Source of the DNA: Sinotaia quadrata
Lineage: Eukaryota > Mollusca > Gastropoda > Architaenioglossa > Viviparidae
Direction of reading: 5' to 3'
Length of the DNA: 64,000 nucleotides
Assembly: GCA_028829895.1 (NCBI GenBank)
Contig: CM054182.1
Location: 17,070,001 to 17,134,000 of the forward strand
In this document: positions 10,446-20,637 of the stretch, piece after piece
Position numbering within the stretch: position 1 is the first letter of the stretch
Layout: each line of letters opens with the position of its first letter
Notes under the pieces: model-generated
Told to the model about the DNA's origin: nothing
What the model saw: the letters and a program-made list of their open reading frames with translations, nothing else
Databases searched by the model: none
Position numbers and translations under genes: made by a program

Positions 10446-13400
10446 CTGAAATATATGAAGATAATAATGAACAGCAATCAAACTACCAGATTTAACTGTT
10501 TTTCACTCAACACCAAAAATTAAATAACTGTGAAAGAGTACTGCAGTATTTGGTCTACTTATACAACTTTCTTTCCATTACACAAACACATTCATGCCTA
10601 TCAATTACTAGGTGTTCCAAACATATTTTTCAAAATCATTACTAATAATTTACAAGTATATAGACAGGTAGAAATTTTTCTCCTGATTTCAATGATACTA
10701 AAAAAAAAATCAATTTTGTAACTTAATTAGAACCAAAGTTACGAATTTTTAAATATTTAATTTTTCGCAAACTTTTATGCTTAAAAATGAAATTGTACAA
10801 ATAGCTCACTTTGAAGGTCCACAAAATGAAGGAATGATAAACAATATAGTTCAGACTCTTCACATAAATAGTATCCAACATACATATATGGCTGAATTTT
10901 TTAAAGAGGCCTTGCAGTGTTATTTTCCAATTTACTGTCAGTCAAAATTAGCAATGTATTCATTTTCGGGTTGGAAAACATTCTAATGCAGTTAACACAA
11001 AATGGACGAAACTGCTATAAATGTTTAAAATGTAATAACTCTGCTTGTTTTTGAACTACAGAGATGGTTTTGGTAGCATTGGATTCAGTTTGGAAAGATC
11101 TACAGGGTGGCCCAAAAGTAGGTTTCAGTTATCACGAAGACTATTTATTTGAAAATTCGACGCTAGAACAGCGAGAAATTCGTTATACCTGTTAACATAA
11201 ACATAAACAATTTAATCTCTCTGATGCTCAAAATGGTATTACTAAGCAAGTAACTTCAACCATATAAAAGGTAGTTTAATAACTGTAAACCTACTTTTGG
11301 GCCACCCTGTATATTAAGAATGCACTCACAAGAATAAAAAGAAAATCTTCATATTTTATACAAACATGTTCAGACATAAGCCAATCGTTCAAACAATTTA
11401 ATGCTTTTTCAGTTCAATGATTCTAATCAAGTCTAACTTGGTACCACAAGGAATGTTCTTATATGCTGTATGCAAGCAATTACATGCTTTCCACAACAGC
11501 GTGTTTCATGTTGTGGTGCTTAACTTAAATAAGTGATACAATCTACTGGTAGACCATTATTCCACAATCTGACTTCACTGGACACCGATGGAACTTCATA
11601 CTAATCATAGTAGCTGTAAAAAATATCCATCAATTAATAACTGGCAGAGTGGTGGAGGTGGTTTGGTTAGGATTACCTACCCTCAAATAGCAGTTTGATT
11701 AGGACTGATTAGTGCTTAGAACTTTTAAAAGAATAAGTGCCCTATTCAAGTGTCTTTATCATTATTAATAAAATATCAAAATCAAACTATTCTCTATACT
11801 GTTAAACACTCAAACAATCAAAGTACACAGGGCATAGGTAAAAATAGTAAGATATAATTTGTAGCATCAACACTGATAGCTTCAACACATTTTGCTGACA
11901 GAATCATGAGAAAGTGCCACTAGTATCCTTCAGGGTCCAATTACTATATACTGTCAAATTGATGGAAATTACTCTGATTTTATGGGCATTTTCCAGTTGA
12001 ATTTCAGCATGCACATAGAGAGTGCTTGATGATTCTTTAATGACTTACTTTATCCACAATGACAACAAATACCTGCGAGACTTTGCAGAAATAGTTGAGA
12101 ATTCAATCCTCTGCATACCTGTGATGCTTGTTGATAAAATTGTAATGCCCTCTTTTGGTTATACATGCAAGAGGCATTATTGTCTACCTAGACTGACACA
12201 GGGGAAATAATTACTGAATGACTTGATAGGGAAGCATATTTGCCCCCAAAATATTTCTCTTACTAATATTAACTATTATGACTTATCATGCCTATTTACT
12301 AAGTGTTCAGGAGAAATACTCTATATGAGTATGGTATAAATGTGATACAAAATGTCATTGGCTACTAGTGTAATGGTGCCTACCTGTACAGTGTCAATGT
12401 GATATACTAGCTAACACTAGTGCCACTGTAATATAAATGACTTCTACAGTAATGGTGACTACAAGTGCAGTGTAAATCTAAAATATAAAATCACCTGTAA
12501 GTTGACTACTTGAGTTCAGTGCAATACAAATGTAACCAGCCTCTTCTGTAATGGTGTATACAAGTTCAGCATAAATGTTAACTAGCCACTACTGAAAAAG
12601 CATCTAAAATTTTAACCAGCCACTCCTGAAATAGCATATAAAATGTGAAATAGCTACAAGTGTAATGATTCATATATGCATAAATGTGATGTATGTGTAA
12701 ATAACCTCCACTAAAACGGAACTACAGCTACAACTGTTACAGTGCCTAAATGAGTGCAATTTGACATAAAATGTAACTAGCTGCCACTGTAATAATGCCT
12801 ACATGATTTCAAGTCATGCATGCACAATATAAGTGTGAAGTAAAATATAACTAACTTGTACTGCAATGGTGCTCACAAAAGTTCAGTGTGATACAAAATG
12901 TAGCTAGTTACAACTGCAATAATGTTTACACAAGATCAATGTTATAAAAAATATAATCAGCCACAACTATAATGATACTTATAGGTAGCCTATAAATGAG
13001 ATGCAGTATAATATAAATGTAACTAGTCACTAAAATAATGGTGTGTAAAATGTAAATAGCTTCAATTGTAATGCTTTACAAAATGTACCAGATATGACAG
13101 TAGTGGTATCCCCATGTACAGTATTAAGTGTGATGCCAAATGTAACTAAACACTATTACAATGGTCTAAGAAATTTAACTAGCTATGACTGTAACATTGT
13201 ACAAATTTTAACTAGTTATGATTAGTGGTGCCTACAAAAGTTCAATGTGATACAAATGTAGCTAGTAATGACCATAATGGTAATCACATAAGTTCAATGT
13301 GATGCAAGTGTAACTAGTATGATCATAATGGTGCCCACATAAATTCACTGTGGTATAAAGCATAACTAGTTATGACTAGTAGCACTTTCATGGGTTCAAT

Positions 13401-16400
13401 GTGATAAAAAGTGTAACTAGCTATGACTAATGGTGTCTGCATGAGTTAAAGGCACAAACATATAAAATATATGTCATAATTCCATTAATTTTATTTATTA
13501 TTCCAATTATTGCCAGTGAACTGATAGAATTATTCAAAGAAACTGTGTCTCTATTTTGTGCATAAGTGAAATCTTATATGCAACAAAACAATTAAAACCA
13601 ATAAAATTAAAGAAATTATTACCTCATTGTTATAAGCCTCAAGCAATTCCCATGCTAGCTTTTTGTGCATGGGGATTTTACGCTCCTTGTCACGACAACT
13701 TTCTACAAGCCATTTGGTCGCTTTGAATAGCTTTTGATTTTCAGAACAGGGCACTGGAACCTGTAAGCAAATTGATTACATTATTTATGAGATAACACTA
13801 TTTCTGCAAATAGAAAATGTGGTTGGGCTCTCTAGACATAAGTTCAATTTAGTATACCACAAAGTGCAGTGCAAGGACAGGTAGAAAGTAGAGTTCAATG
13901 AAAGGTGTGACTGAATGACAAGTGTAGCTCAATGAAAGCTCAGTGAAAAATTGGGGATCAATTAAATGTAAGTTCAGGAAAAATCAGGATTCTGAAATGT
14001 AAGCTCAATGAAAAATTGGGGCTCAGTGAAATATAAGCTCACTGAAAAATAGGGGCTCAATGTAATGGAAGCTTAATGAAAATTTGGGGCTCAGTGAAAT
14101 GTAAGCTCATAGAAAAAGTGGGTCTAAGTAAAAGGTCTGATTCAATGAAAAGCATGGCTCAATAAAATATCTACTCCATGAAAAAAAAAACTCAAAGAAA
14201 GGTAAGCTGACTAAAAATATTTGAAAAAATGTGCAGTGAACTCTACAAAGTGCTTGGCTTAATGAAAACAGTGACAAATTTGGCTCAGTATATGGTGTGG
14301 CTTAGTAAAAAGTGGGTTCTCAGTCTATAGTTAATTATTCTCAAGAATAAGAATAGAATTTACAATTTTCCAATATTTTGAAAACTTGATATGAAACTTG
14401 AAGAAACTGCTGAATTAGAGTAAAATATTATATATAAAAATGAAATATCCTAGAGCCATATCCTATCCTCATGAACAAAATTTAAAAAAGGATATATTAC
14501 ATTAAAGTGAAACTCATTCTGTTGTGTGCCACAATTTGCCTGAGTGTATATCTACTAAAATGCTTCTCTGAGCAAATGACAGGCTAAGTAGGTTCTTGTA
14601 CATCAACGATGACAATGGACACGAGCAGACAAGAACATTTAGTTGTTTCTCCTTCTCTTATTCCATTCTAAGCAAGACATAGTTTGTCCTTACACCTCAC
14701 CTCTAATCCTAGTATACCACTATATTATGGAAATACAAACAGCAAAGAAGGCTCTAAGCAAGACATAGTTTGTCCTGATACCTCACCTCTAACCCTAGTA
14801 TACCACTATATTATGGAAATACAAACAGCAAAGAAGGCTCTAAGCAAGACATAGTTTGTCCTGACACCTCACCTCTAACACTAGCATACCACTATTTTAT
14901 GGAAATACAAACAGCAAAGAAGGCTCTAAGCAAGACATAGTTTGTCCTGACACCTCACCTCTAACCCTAGTATACCACTATATTATGGAAATACAAACAG
15001 CAAAGAAGGCTCTACTTGCAAGCTGGGCAATCTACTAGAACTGGCCATATGGCTTTAGCTATGTTTCTATACATTTCTTTAATTATGAGTATGAGTAATG
15101 TTTTGGTTTAAATATCTACTGCAGCAACATTAATTATGCTCTAATCATAAATCCTTATTAACCTCTAATTTAAAAAATTAGGCATAAAATAAAGTGAAAA
15201 AAAACTATTATGGGTGCACTGTAGATAAGCATTCTCACAGACAAATTATTAAATACATAAATACAATAACATTAATTTCAATATAAAAAGACATAAACAA
15301 AAATATACAATCTACCCCTTTCTAACTATATATTTCTGCTACGGCTCAACAGTGCAACATACAGGAAATATCTAATAAAGTGTGTATACTAATACAGCAC
15401 TGATAATTTAATGCTGGAATCACAATTACAGCAATGTTGAAACAACAAGTGAGCATACTTGACCCAATCAGCCAAGGCACTCAGTGCAAATGGCATGTCT
15501 GCTAATTTTGCACCCATAGAAACAAAGGAAAGAAGACTATAAAATGGTGGGCAGCAATCATCAGACAACAGACATATTAAATACTAAAATCTAAGCTAAA
15601 TATACAGTTTTTGAATGCCTTTGATAATGTGCCTAATAATTAAAATGATCAAAAGTCTGACTTGACAAATTACCTGGTATGAGACTCCCCCTTTGACTAC
15701 CTTAGTAGTGATGAGGACAGGCTTGCAGTTTTCCACAGCTTTGTGTAATATAACGACTGGATCGCATTCAATGGCTGATCGCTCTTCAGGCTTTGAAGCT
15801 TTGTGGTAACGTTCAATTTGAATGTGCTTGATATTTTCAAATGTCTGCCAGAATAAAATGATATATATTAAATCTGCAAAAACAACCTAAATTAAATGAG
15901 AGAGAAAAAAAAATAATCACTTTTAGAAAATAAATCCCAAACAAATGAAGTGATATAAAACAAAAATAATAGTATTTAGACCATTCAATTAAACTGATTT
16001 AAAAAAAAAAATCACAGTATAAAATTAATGAAGGGTGTTATGATTCTTCTGTTTCAAGCATAATGAATGTTAATTTTATTTATATTTAAAACTAATGCAT
16101 TTCATGAAACAGCATAAATCAAAACAGTGAAATAATGTTTGTAACAAAAAACAATATTTCAGTGCAAAATGGAGTTAGTTTATAGGGCTGACAAGCTGAT
16201 TATGCATATTTTAACTTATGTTTTCTGAAAATTTTAATACGACAAGAAAAGCTCTGTGCTTAGATTGAATTATTTTGGCAAAGATGTTTACAAAGTCAAA
16301 ATAAATAGCAACCACTTACCCTTTCTAAAATATTCCTAGCCAAAGACTTCTTCCCTTGTTTTAATATTCTGTTGATAAATTTCCTGCATAAAATAAAAGC

Positions 16401-19400
16401 AAATTCAAAGGCTAGGGTAATGAATTGTAGAGTGCTTGAATCGGTTTGTTCAGATATACTAAGATATTTAAATCTTGGTTGCCAACATATGAAAAAAAGT
16501 TAATCCAATGCAACTAAGACATTCTAAAGAAATCAAACCACACTGTCAATTTCAAAGCTGTAATACACAATATAGATTTAAAATTTTGTATGTTTAAATA
16601 TTCATTTTTACTTTATATAAGTGTGAATGTGATTTTGCTGAATTGTTACATAACCAATATAGACTGTAAAAGGCTACGAATTGACCTTTAAATGGTTGAA
16701 TTTATTTAATTCAACCTAAAAAATTTAACTATTCAACTGGATATTTATATATGAATTATTTCCCATTGGCAAAACTAAGTTTCTACACACAATTTTTACT
16801 TTCTTTTTTTTAAAAATTAAAATCTTTGAAAAAAAAAGAAAGTAAAAATTGTGTGTAGAAACTTTTTTTTAGTAATTTTTATTAATTCTACAAGTATTTG
16901 AAATTGGGTGATCACCTCAAGATAATATTCTTAGGTACTAATGTAGTACTAGTAGAGAACTAGTGCAATAATTTGTGCAATCATGCATATTAAACTTGGA
17001 CAATCCTATTAGTATTATTTTTAAAGGAAGGATGGGTTATTATTAAATTTGATTAAGGATTTATATCCTATATCCAGTTTACAGAGATGTCTTAAAGCTG
17101 GTATTTTTCTTTTTTCCTGTGTACTATTAAGAAAACGAAATAAAAAAAACATACCTTTAAAAAGTCACAAGTCACATGACCATGTGTATGTGAGGGCAAA
17201 TGTAATGTCACAGATTAGTGCACTTTTTAGGTTGCTTGAGAAAAAAAACTCAGATGAAATGAAAATATCAACACACTACATCTATATGAATTTCTGCAGG
17301 AAAGCTTCTTAATGTTTACTATACCACGGCTGACCAACATTGTTTTAAAGTTTGATAAAACTAATTTCATTTCAATGGCATTAGAAACTTTTGTAAAATT
17401 ATGAATTCTAAAGTGTGTTAATCTGACATCCATCAATCAGTAAAACTTTCTGAGTAAAAAAAAAAATCACTATCTTATATTGTATTTATTTAATATATAA
17501 ATAATTAAATTAACATAAACAAATAAGGTTTAGGGTTAAGCTAATAATTATTGTCTCTTATTAAAAAACTAAAAAAGAAAACTAGTACATACTGCACAAG
17601 TGGATCGTAGTAGACAGAGGATGATTGTTCAGTTTTAGCTGCTTTGATTGGCCTGAATCGTCTAAGATCAGATTCCTCCAAGGGTTGAGAAAGCTCCTTT
17701 CTGTCAATGGTTGGTTCCAGAAAGTGAGGATTGTAGACACTAGATCTGACTTGTGTCATCCTGCATTGGACAAACATTGAAATATTTACTTTCAATGGGG
17801 TATGTATGCATACTTAGTTTTAATGGTTAGGTGTAGTATGTATACATTCTTAGTTTTAATGGTTAGGTTATGTATGCAGTCTTAATTTAAAAATAGTTAG
17901 ATGTATGTGTGCATTCTTATTTTTAATCATGTATGTATGCATTTTTAATATTAATGATTAGGTATGTATATGCATTCTTAGTTTTAATGGTTAGGTGTAG
18001 TAATAATATGTATGCATTCTTAATTTTATTTGTTAGGTGTATGTGTGAATTAGTTTCAATGGTGCATATTATATGCATTCTTAGTTTTATATGTATGCAG
18101 TCTTAGTTTTAATGATAGCTGTATGTATGCATTCTTAATTTTATTCGTTAGGTGTGTATAGATTCTTAGTTTTAATGGTTAGGTGTATGTATGCAGTCTT
18201 AAATTTAATGGTTAGGTATATCATATGCAATCTTAGTTTCATATGTATGCAGTCTTAATTTTAATGGTTAAGTGTACCACTGTATGTATGCAGTCAATTT
18301 TAAAGTTGTATGTATGCAGTCATAATGATAATTTTAATGGTTAGGTGTATGTATGCATTCTTAGTTTTAATGGTTAGGTGGAGGTATATATTATATAGTC
18401 TTAATTTTAATGGTTAAGTGTATATATGCAGTCTTAGTTTTAATGGTATATGTATGCATTCTTAACTGTAATACTATTCTGATGATTGAAAAGTTATAGT
18501 AAGATATTAAAATTAATATGATCAAAATTCTAAGAGAATATTTTCTTTTGCTAGGTTTTATCAATTTAGCATAAATTAATAAACTGCAATTATTATAAAT
18601 ATCTCATTTCTGGTATTGTAATTTAATTATACTTGTTCAACAAAACAATGTATTTTATTTTAGGCTAAACTATAAAGGACATAACTTACTAAAATTTCAA
18701 TTATAATTATAACCTATATTTTATAGACTGCAAAGTACTAGTATTAACTATTATGATACTAATTTAGTAATTATATATATATTTAATGTAAATTGAAATA
18801 GGAAAATAGAATGTATAATTATGGCGAGTTTAGGCCTAATATAAATGACACTGAAGAAATAAAGAATTAAGTGATAACAATTTTCTAAATCAATTATTAT
18901 ATGGAATTTGAAATAAATACATAAAATACATTCCTAAATATGCTTTATCATGGATAATTGTCTATTGCTTGTTTTAGTTTAAAGTTTTAACATTATATAA
19001 TATTAATAAGTAGCAAAAATTCTATCAGAATAATGTGAAAACTTTAAACTGAAACAAGCAATAGACAATTATCCATCATTCCATGTTAATGCTCATAAGA
19101 ATGACTTTCTAAATAATAACTGAATAAGAACCAAAAATATTTTTCAATATATTAACTCAAACTTAAAGTGAATTTTAAAGAACATACCACTAGTACTACT
19201 AGTACTAGTACTAGACAAAATAAAAGCAAAACATTTATCTGAAACTGAAAGTGAAAGGCACCTTTTCATAATTTTAGTCATACTTGATACAATTAGTAAA
19301 TTACAAATACGAAATCTGTATTAGTAATGAATGTGTAGGCCCTACATCAATACATATAAGATATAATTATAGTTATATTATTTTTAGTATTTTGTTTAAT

Positions 19401-19811
19401 TTAAAATTCACAATTGATTTTACTATTAAAATAATTTATATTTCTAAACATCTTAAGAGTTTTACAATCTTTGCACTTGTTTCTTATAAAGTCACAATAC
19501 TTTTTCTCTCTCGTTTTTAAAAAAATCAATTGTATTTTTATTATATTATAATAATTAATATATATAATATAGCTATAGGCCAATAAAAAATAATACTTTT
19601 AAAATAGTTTTAATAGGTCTCAAGACATCTTACCTTTTAAGTTTTATTGCATATTCATCTATCCCTCCAAAATGTAGTAAAATATTTCTCACAATATAAA
19701 ATAATTTAAGCATGGTAATCTACAAGATACTTACAAGGGCAAGTGACTTTGCAATGTGATATTATAAATCTTTTTTAAACCAGAAAAGCACAATCTGCAT
19801 GGAGCAGCCAT
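10368..19811 (-). CDS. MRPS7: Mitochondrial small ribosomal subunit protein uS7m (MRPS7), six coding exons
   Basis: This gene encodes the mitochondrial homologue of bacterial S7, which binds the 3' domain of small-subunit rRNA in the head of the 28S subunit and works in mitochondrial translation. The exons on the minus strand are 19811-19735, 17760-17593, 16383-16320, 15844-15674, 13760-13623 and 10445-10368. All have GT-AG borders and compatible phases, and they join to 231 codons plus TGA; vertebrate MRPS7 is about 240 residues. The recognisable blocks are a TQVR motif near residue 28, a KFINRILKQGKKSLAR segment (83 on), an ERYHKA block, YQVPVP across the exon 4/5 junction, KWLVESCRDK and a C-terminal EANRAYSHFRW. 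The first 25 residues are basic with no acidic residue, as expected of a mitochondrial presequence. The gene lies head to head with LRRC14. Family identity is from remembered MRPS7 features; the exon structure is read directly from the sequence. Confidence 0.93.
11103..11309. mobile_element. Mariner-type MITE with TA duplication
   Basis: A 207-bp element in MRPS7 intron 5 with a perfect 23-bp terminal inverted repeat beginning CAGGGTGGCCCAAAAGTAGG. It is flanked on both sides by TA (11101-11102 and 11310-11311). It has no coding capacity. The ends and TA target fit the Tc1/mariner superfamily. Confidence 0.88.
12350..13460 (+). repeat. Degenerate repeat array of about 55-60 bp
   Basis: Around eighteen diverged units built on TGTAACTAGCTACTACTGTAA, TGGTGCCTACATGAGTTCA and GTGTGATACAAAATG. 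Divergence between units is high, so this is an old array. Confidence 0.75.
13623..13760 (-). CDS. MRPS7: MRPS7 exon 5
   Basis: The acceptor is CTTACAG and the donor is GTAATA at 13622. It has 46 codons in phase 0. It begins VPVP and contains KWLVESCRDK and WELLEAYNNE, the conserved C-terminal part of the S7 domain. Confidence 0.94.
13850..14335 (+). repeat. Degenerate 30-35 bp repeats in MRPS7 intron 4
   Basis: Repeated AGCTCAATGAAAAATTGGGG and CTCAGTGAAATGTAA units, diverged at the edges. They are plainly tandem but irregular in period. Confidence 0.75.
14666..15012 (+). repeat. 86-bp tandem repeat, four copies
   Basis: The unit contains CTCTAAGCAAGACATAGTTT, GTCCTGACACCTCACCTCTA, CCACTATATTATGG and ACAAACAGCAAAGAAGG. 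Starts at 14753, 14839 and 14925 give an exact 86-bp period with few differences. Confidence 0.93.
15674..15844 (-). CDS. MRPS7: MRPS7 exon 4
   Basis: The acceptor is CTGGCAG and the donor is GTAATT at 15673. It has 57 codons in phase 0. It encodes the central S7 helices (ERYHKA, DPVVILHKAVENCKP) and ends in SYQ directly before the VPVP start of exon 5, a junction typical of S7 proteins (YQVPV). Confidence 0.93.
16320..16383 (-). CDS. MRPS7: MRPS7 exon 3
   Basis: The acceptor is TATGCAG and the donor is GTAAGT at 16319. It is 64 nt, one base plus 21 codons. It encodes a basic helix (KFINRILKQGKKSLARNILE) that corresponds to the rRNA-binding start of the S7 fold. Confidence 0.92.
16778..16863. 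repeat. Perfect long hairpin in MRPS7 intron 2
   Basis: Two arms of about 33 bp (AGTTTCTACACACAATTTTT and its complement) surround a loop of about 20 bp. It may be the folded end of a small element. No target duplication was identified. Confidence 0.8.
17593..17760 (-). CDS. MRPS7: MRPS7 exon 2
   Basis: The acceptor is TGCAG before 17760 and the donor is GTATGT at 17592. It is 168 nt: one base, 55 codons, two bases. It carries the N-terminal MRPS7 segment with TQVR, YNPHF and SSSVYYDPLV, which matches the arrangement of the vertebrate protein ahead of the S7 core. Confidence 0.92.
17795..18478 (+). repeat. Degenerate 33-36 bp tandem repeat in MRPS7 intron 1
   Basis: About twenty units of GTATGTATGCATTCTTAGTT, TTAATGGTTAGGT. 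Copies vary by substitutions and short losses. Confidence 0.88.
18950..19076. repeat. 39-bp inverted repeat in MRPS7 intron 1
   Basis: The left arm, 18950-18988, begins ATGGATAATTGTCTATTGC. The right arm, 19038-19076, is its complement with one mismatch. The spacer is 49 bp. It could be a small MITE; no clear flanking duplication was found. Confidence 0.85.
19735..19811 (-). CDS. MRPS7: MRPS7 exon 1 (start codon and presequence)
   Basis: The ATG is at 19811-19809 in the context GAACATGGCTGC, and it opens with Met-Ala-Ala-Pro as vertebrate MRPS7 does. The exon has 25 codons plus two bases, followed by a strong GTAAGT donor at 19734. Joining TT to the G at 17760 restores a Leu codon directly before the conserved Thr-Gln-Val-Arg. 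A competing start at 19713 (reading through to a donor at about 19633) also fits the phase, but it has an in-frame stop just upstream and lacks presequence character, so I prefer this exon. Confidence 0.82.
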
Positions 19812-20421
19812 GTTCGGTCTATTGATACTCTCTTAGAGGTACGTGACCCTGGCAAAAGGTTGAAAGGCTAATAAAGACTATGATTGGCACACCGAAACTA
19901 TATAACACACGGTTGGTTTGTCTTAGCCAGTAAGATTGATTTAGTTTTCTATAAAATTTATTGATGCTGATGGTATTAATAGAATAAAATATGTTTTCTG
20001 TTTGTATCGACGATATATATTAAAGAGAAATATGAATATTTTACTAGACCATAATCTATGTTCTAGTTATTGTATTGTTCCTACTCATGAGCTTAGATGA
20101 TTTTTCAGGTGTCATTAGCAATAATGTTTTAAATTAACTTTTCATCAGCATATTTACATTATTTTCATAAAATACAACATAAATCTAAAAGATTTTAATG
20201 TATGCTTCTGTTTCGAGGTATATGCGAACCATATAATAACTATATAGGCCTACCAATAATTACCATCAGTCTTACATGTAATCAGTAATGTTATGCCTAT
20301 AGTTTCTTTTAATTTTATAAATTGCAGTCTTACTCTTACTGACCCGTCTTTTAAGTCACAGTGTCAGTTACAAGTTACGGAATACTACATAAAACTCCTA
20401 GTCACATGTCCAACCACTGTT
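19812..20421. promoter_or_regulatory. Divergent promoter region between MRPS7 and LRRC14
   Basis: This 610-bp segment separates the two divergent start codons and must carry the MRPS7 5' end and probably the LRRC14 5' end. It contains an ATTGG (inverted CCAAT box) at about 19883, 70 bp upstream of the MRPS7 start, a TATATAA at about 19899, and a TACGTGAC near 19834. No CpG island is evident. Transcription start sites cannot be placed from sequence alone, and LRRC14 could have an upstream untranslated exon. Confidence 0.55.
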
Positions 20422-20637
20422 ATGGCATCCACCAGCGATCCAGCTCTGTGGTTATGGAGTTTCAAGGGTGCAGTTTTCCCCCTTGATCTCCATGCTAAAC
20501 CATCTCATGGGTCATATGTCGACTTCAAAGTCAAGTCACTTGTGGAGTTGTGTGCAGAGTACATTGTAAGAGATTCAACCATGACTGAACAGGCACTAGC
20601 TATTGTCCCCAGGCAGCTGTGTTTGCCCCTGCTACAG
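20422..20637 (+). CDS. LRRC14: LRRC14 exon 1 (BC box and Cul2 box)
   Basis: It has 72 codons from the ATG at 20422 to a CAG|GTCAGG donor at 20638. An in-frame ATG at 20293 would add 43 residues, but these lack family character. S39-L40-x3-C44-x3-I48 fits the elongin-binding BC-box consensus and V62-P63-x2-L66-x3-L70 fits the Cul2-box consensus. Confidence 0.82.

Larger units (their letters stand above)
10446..13622 (-). other. MRPS7 intron 5 (contains MITE and degenerate repeats)
   Basis: A 3.2-kb intron. It carries the MITE at 11103-11309 and a degenerate array from about 12350 to 13460. Frames at 10530-10986 and 12022-12210 are AT-rich with no family signal, and I do not regard them as genes. 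Confidence 0.6.

Noticed and set aside
19634..19713. Alternative MRPS7 first exon starting at the ATG at 19713
   Set aside because: Its phase fits exon 2, but an in-frame stop lies just upstream and the peptide is not presequence-like. The ATG at 19811 with Met-Ala-Ala-Pro and a GTAAGT donor fits the family better. It could still be a rare alternative exon.
20293..20421. 43-codon upstream extension of LRRC14 exon 1
   Set aside because: In frame with an ATG at 20293, but the sequence is AT-biased and has no family counterpart.
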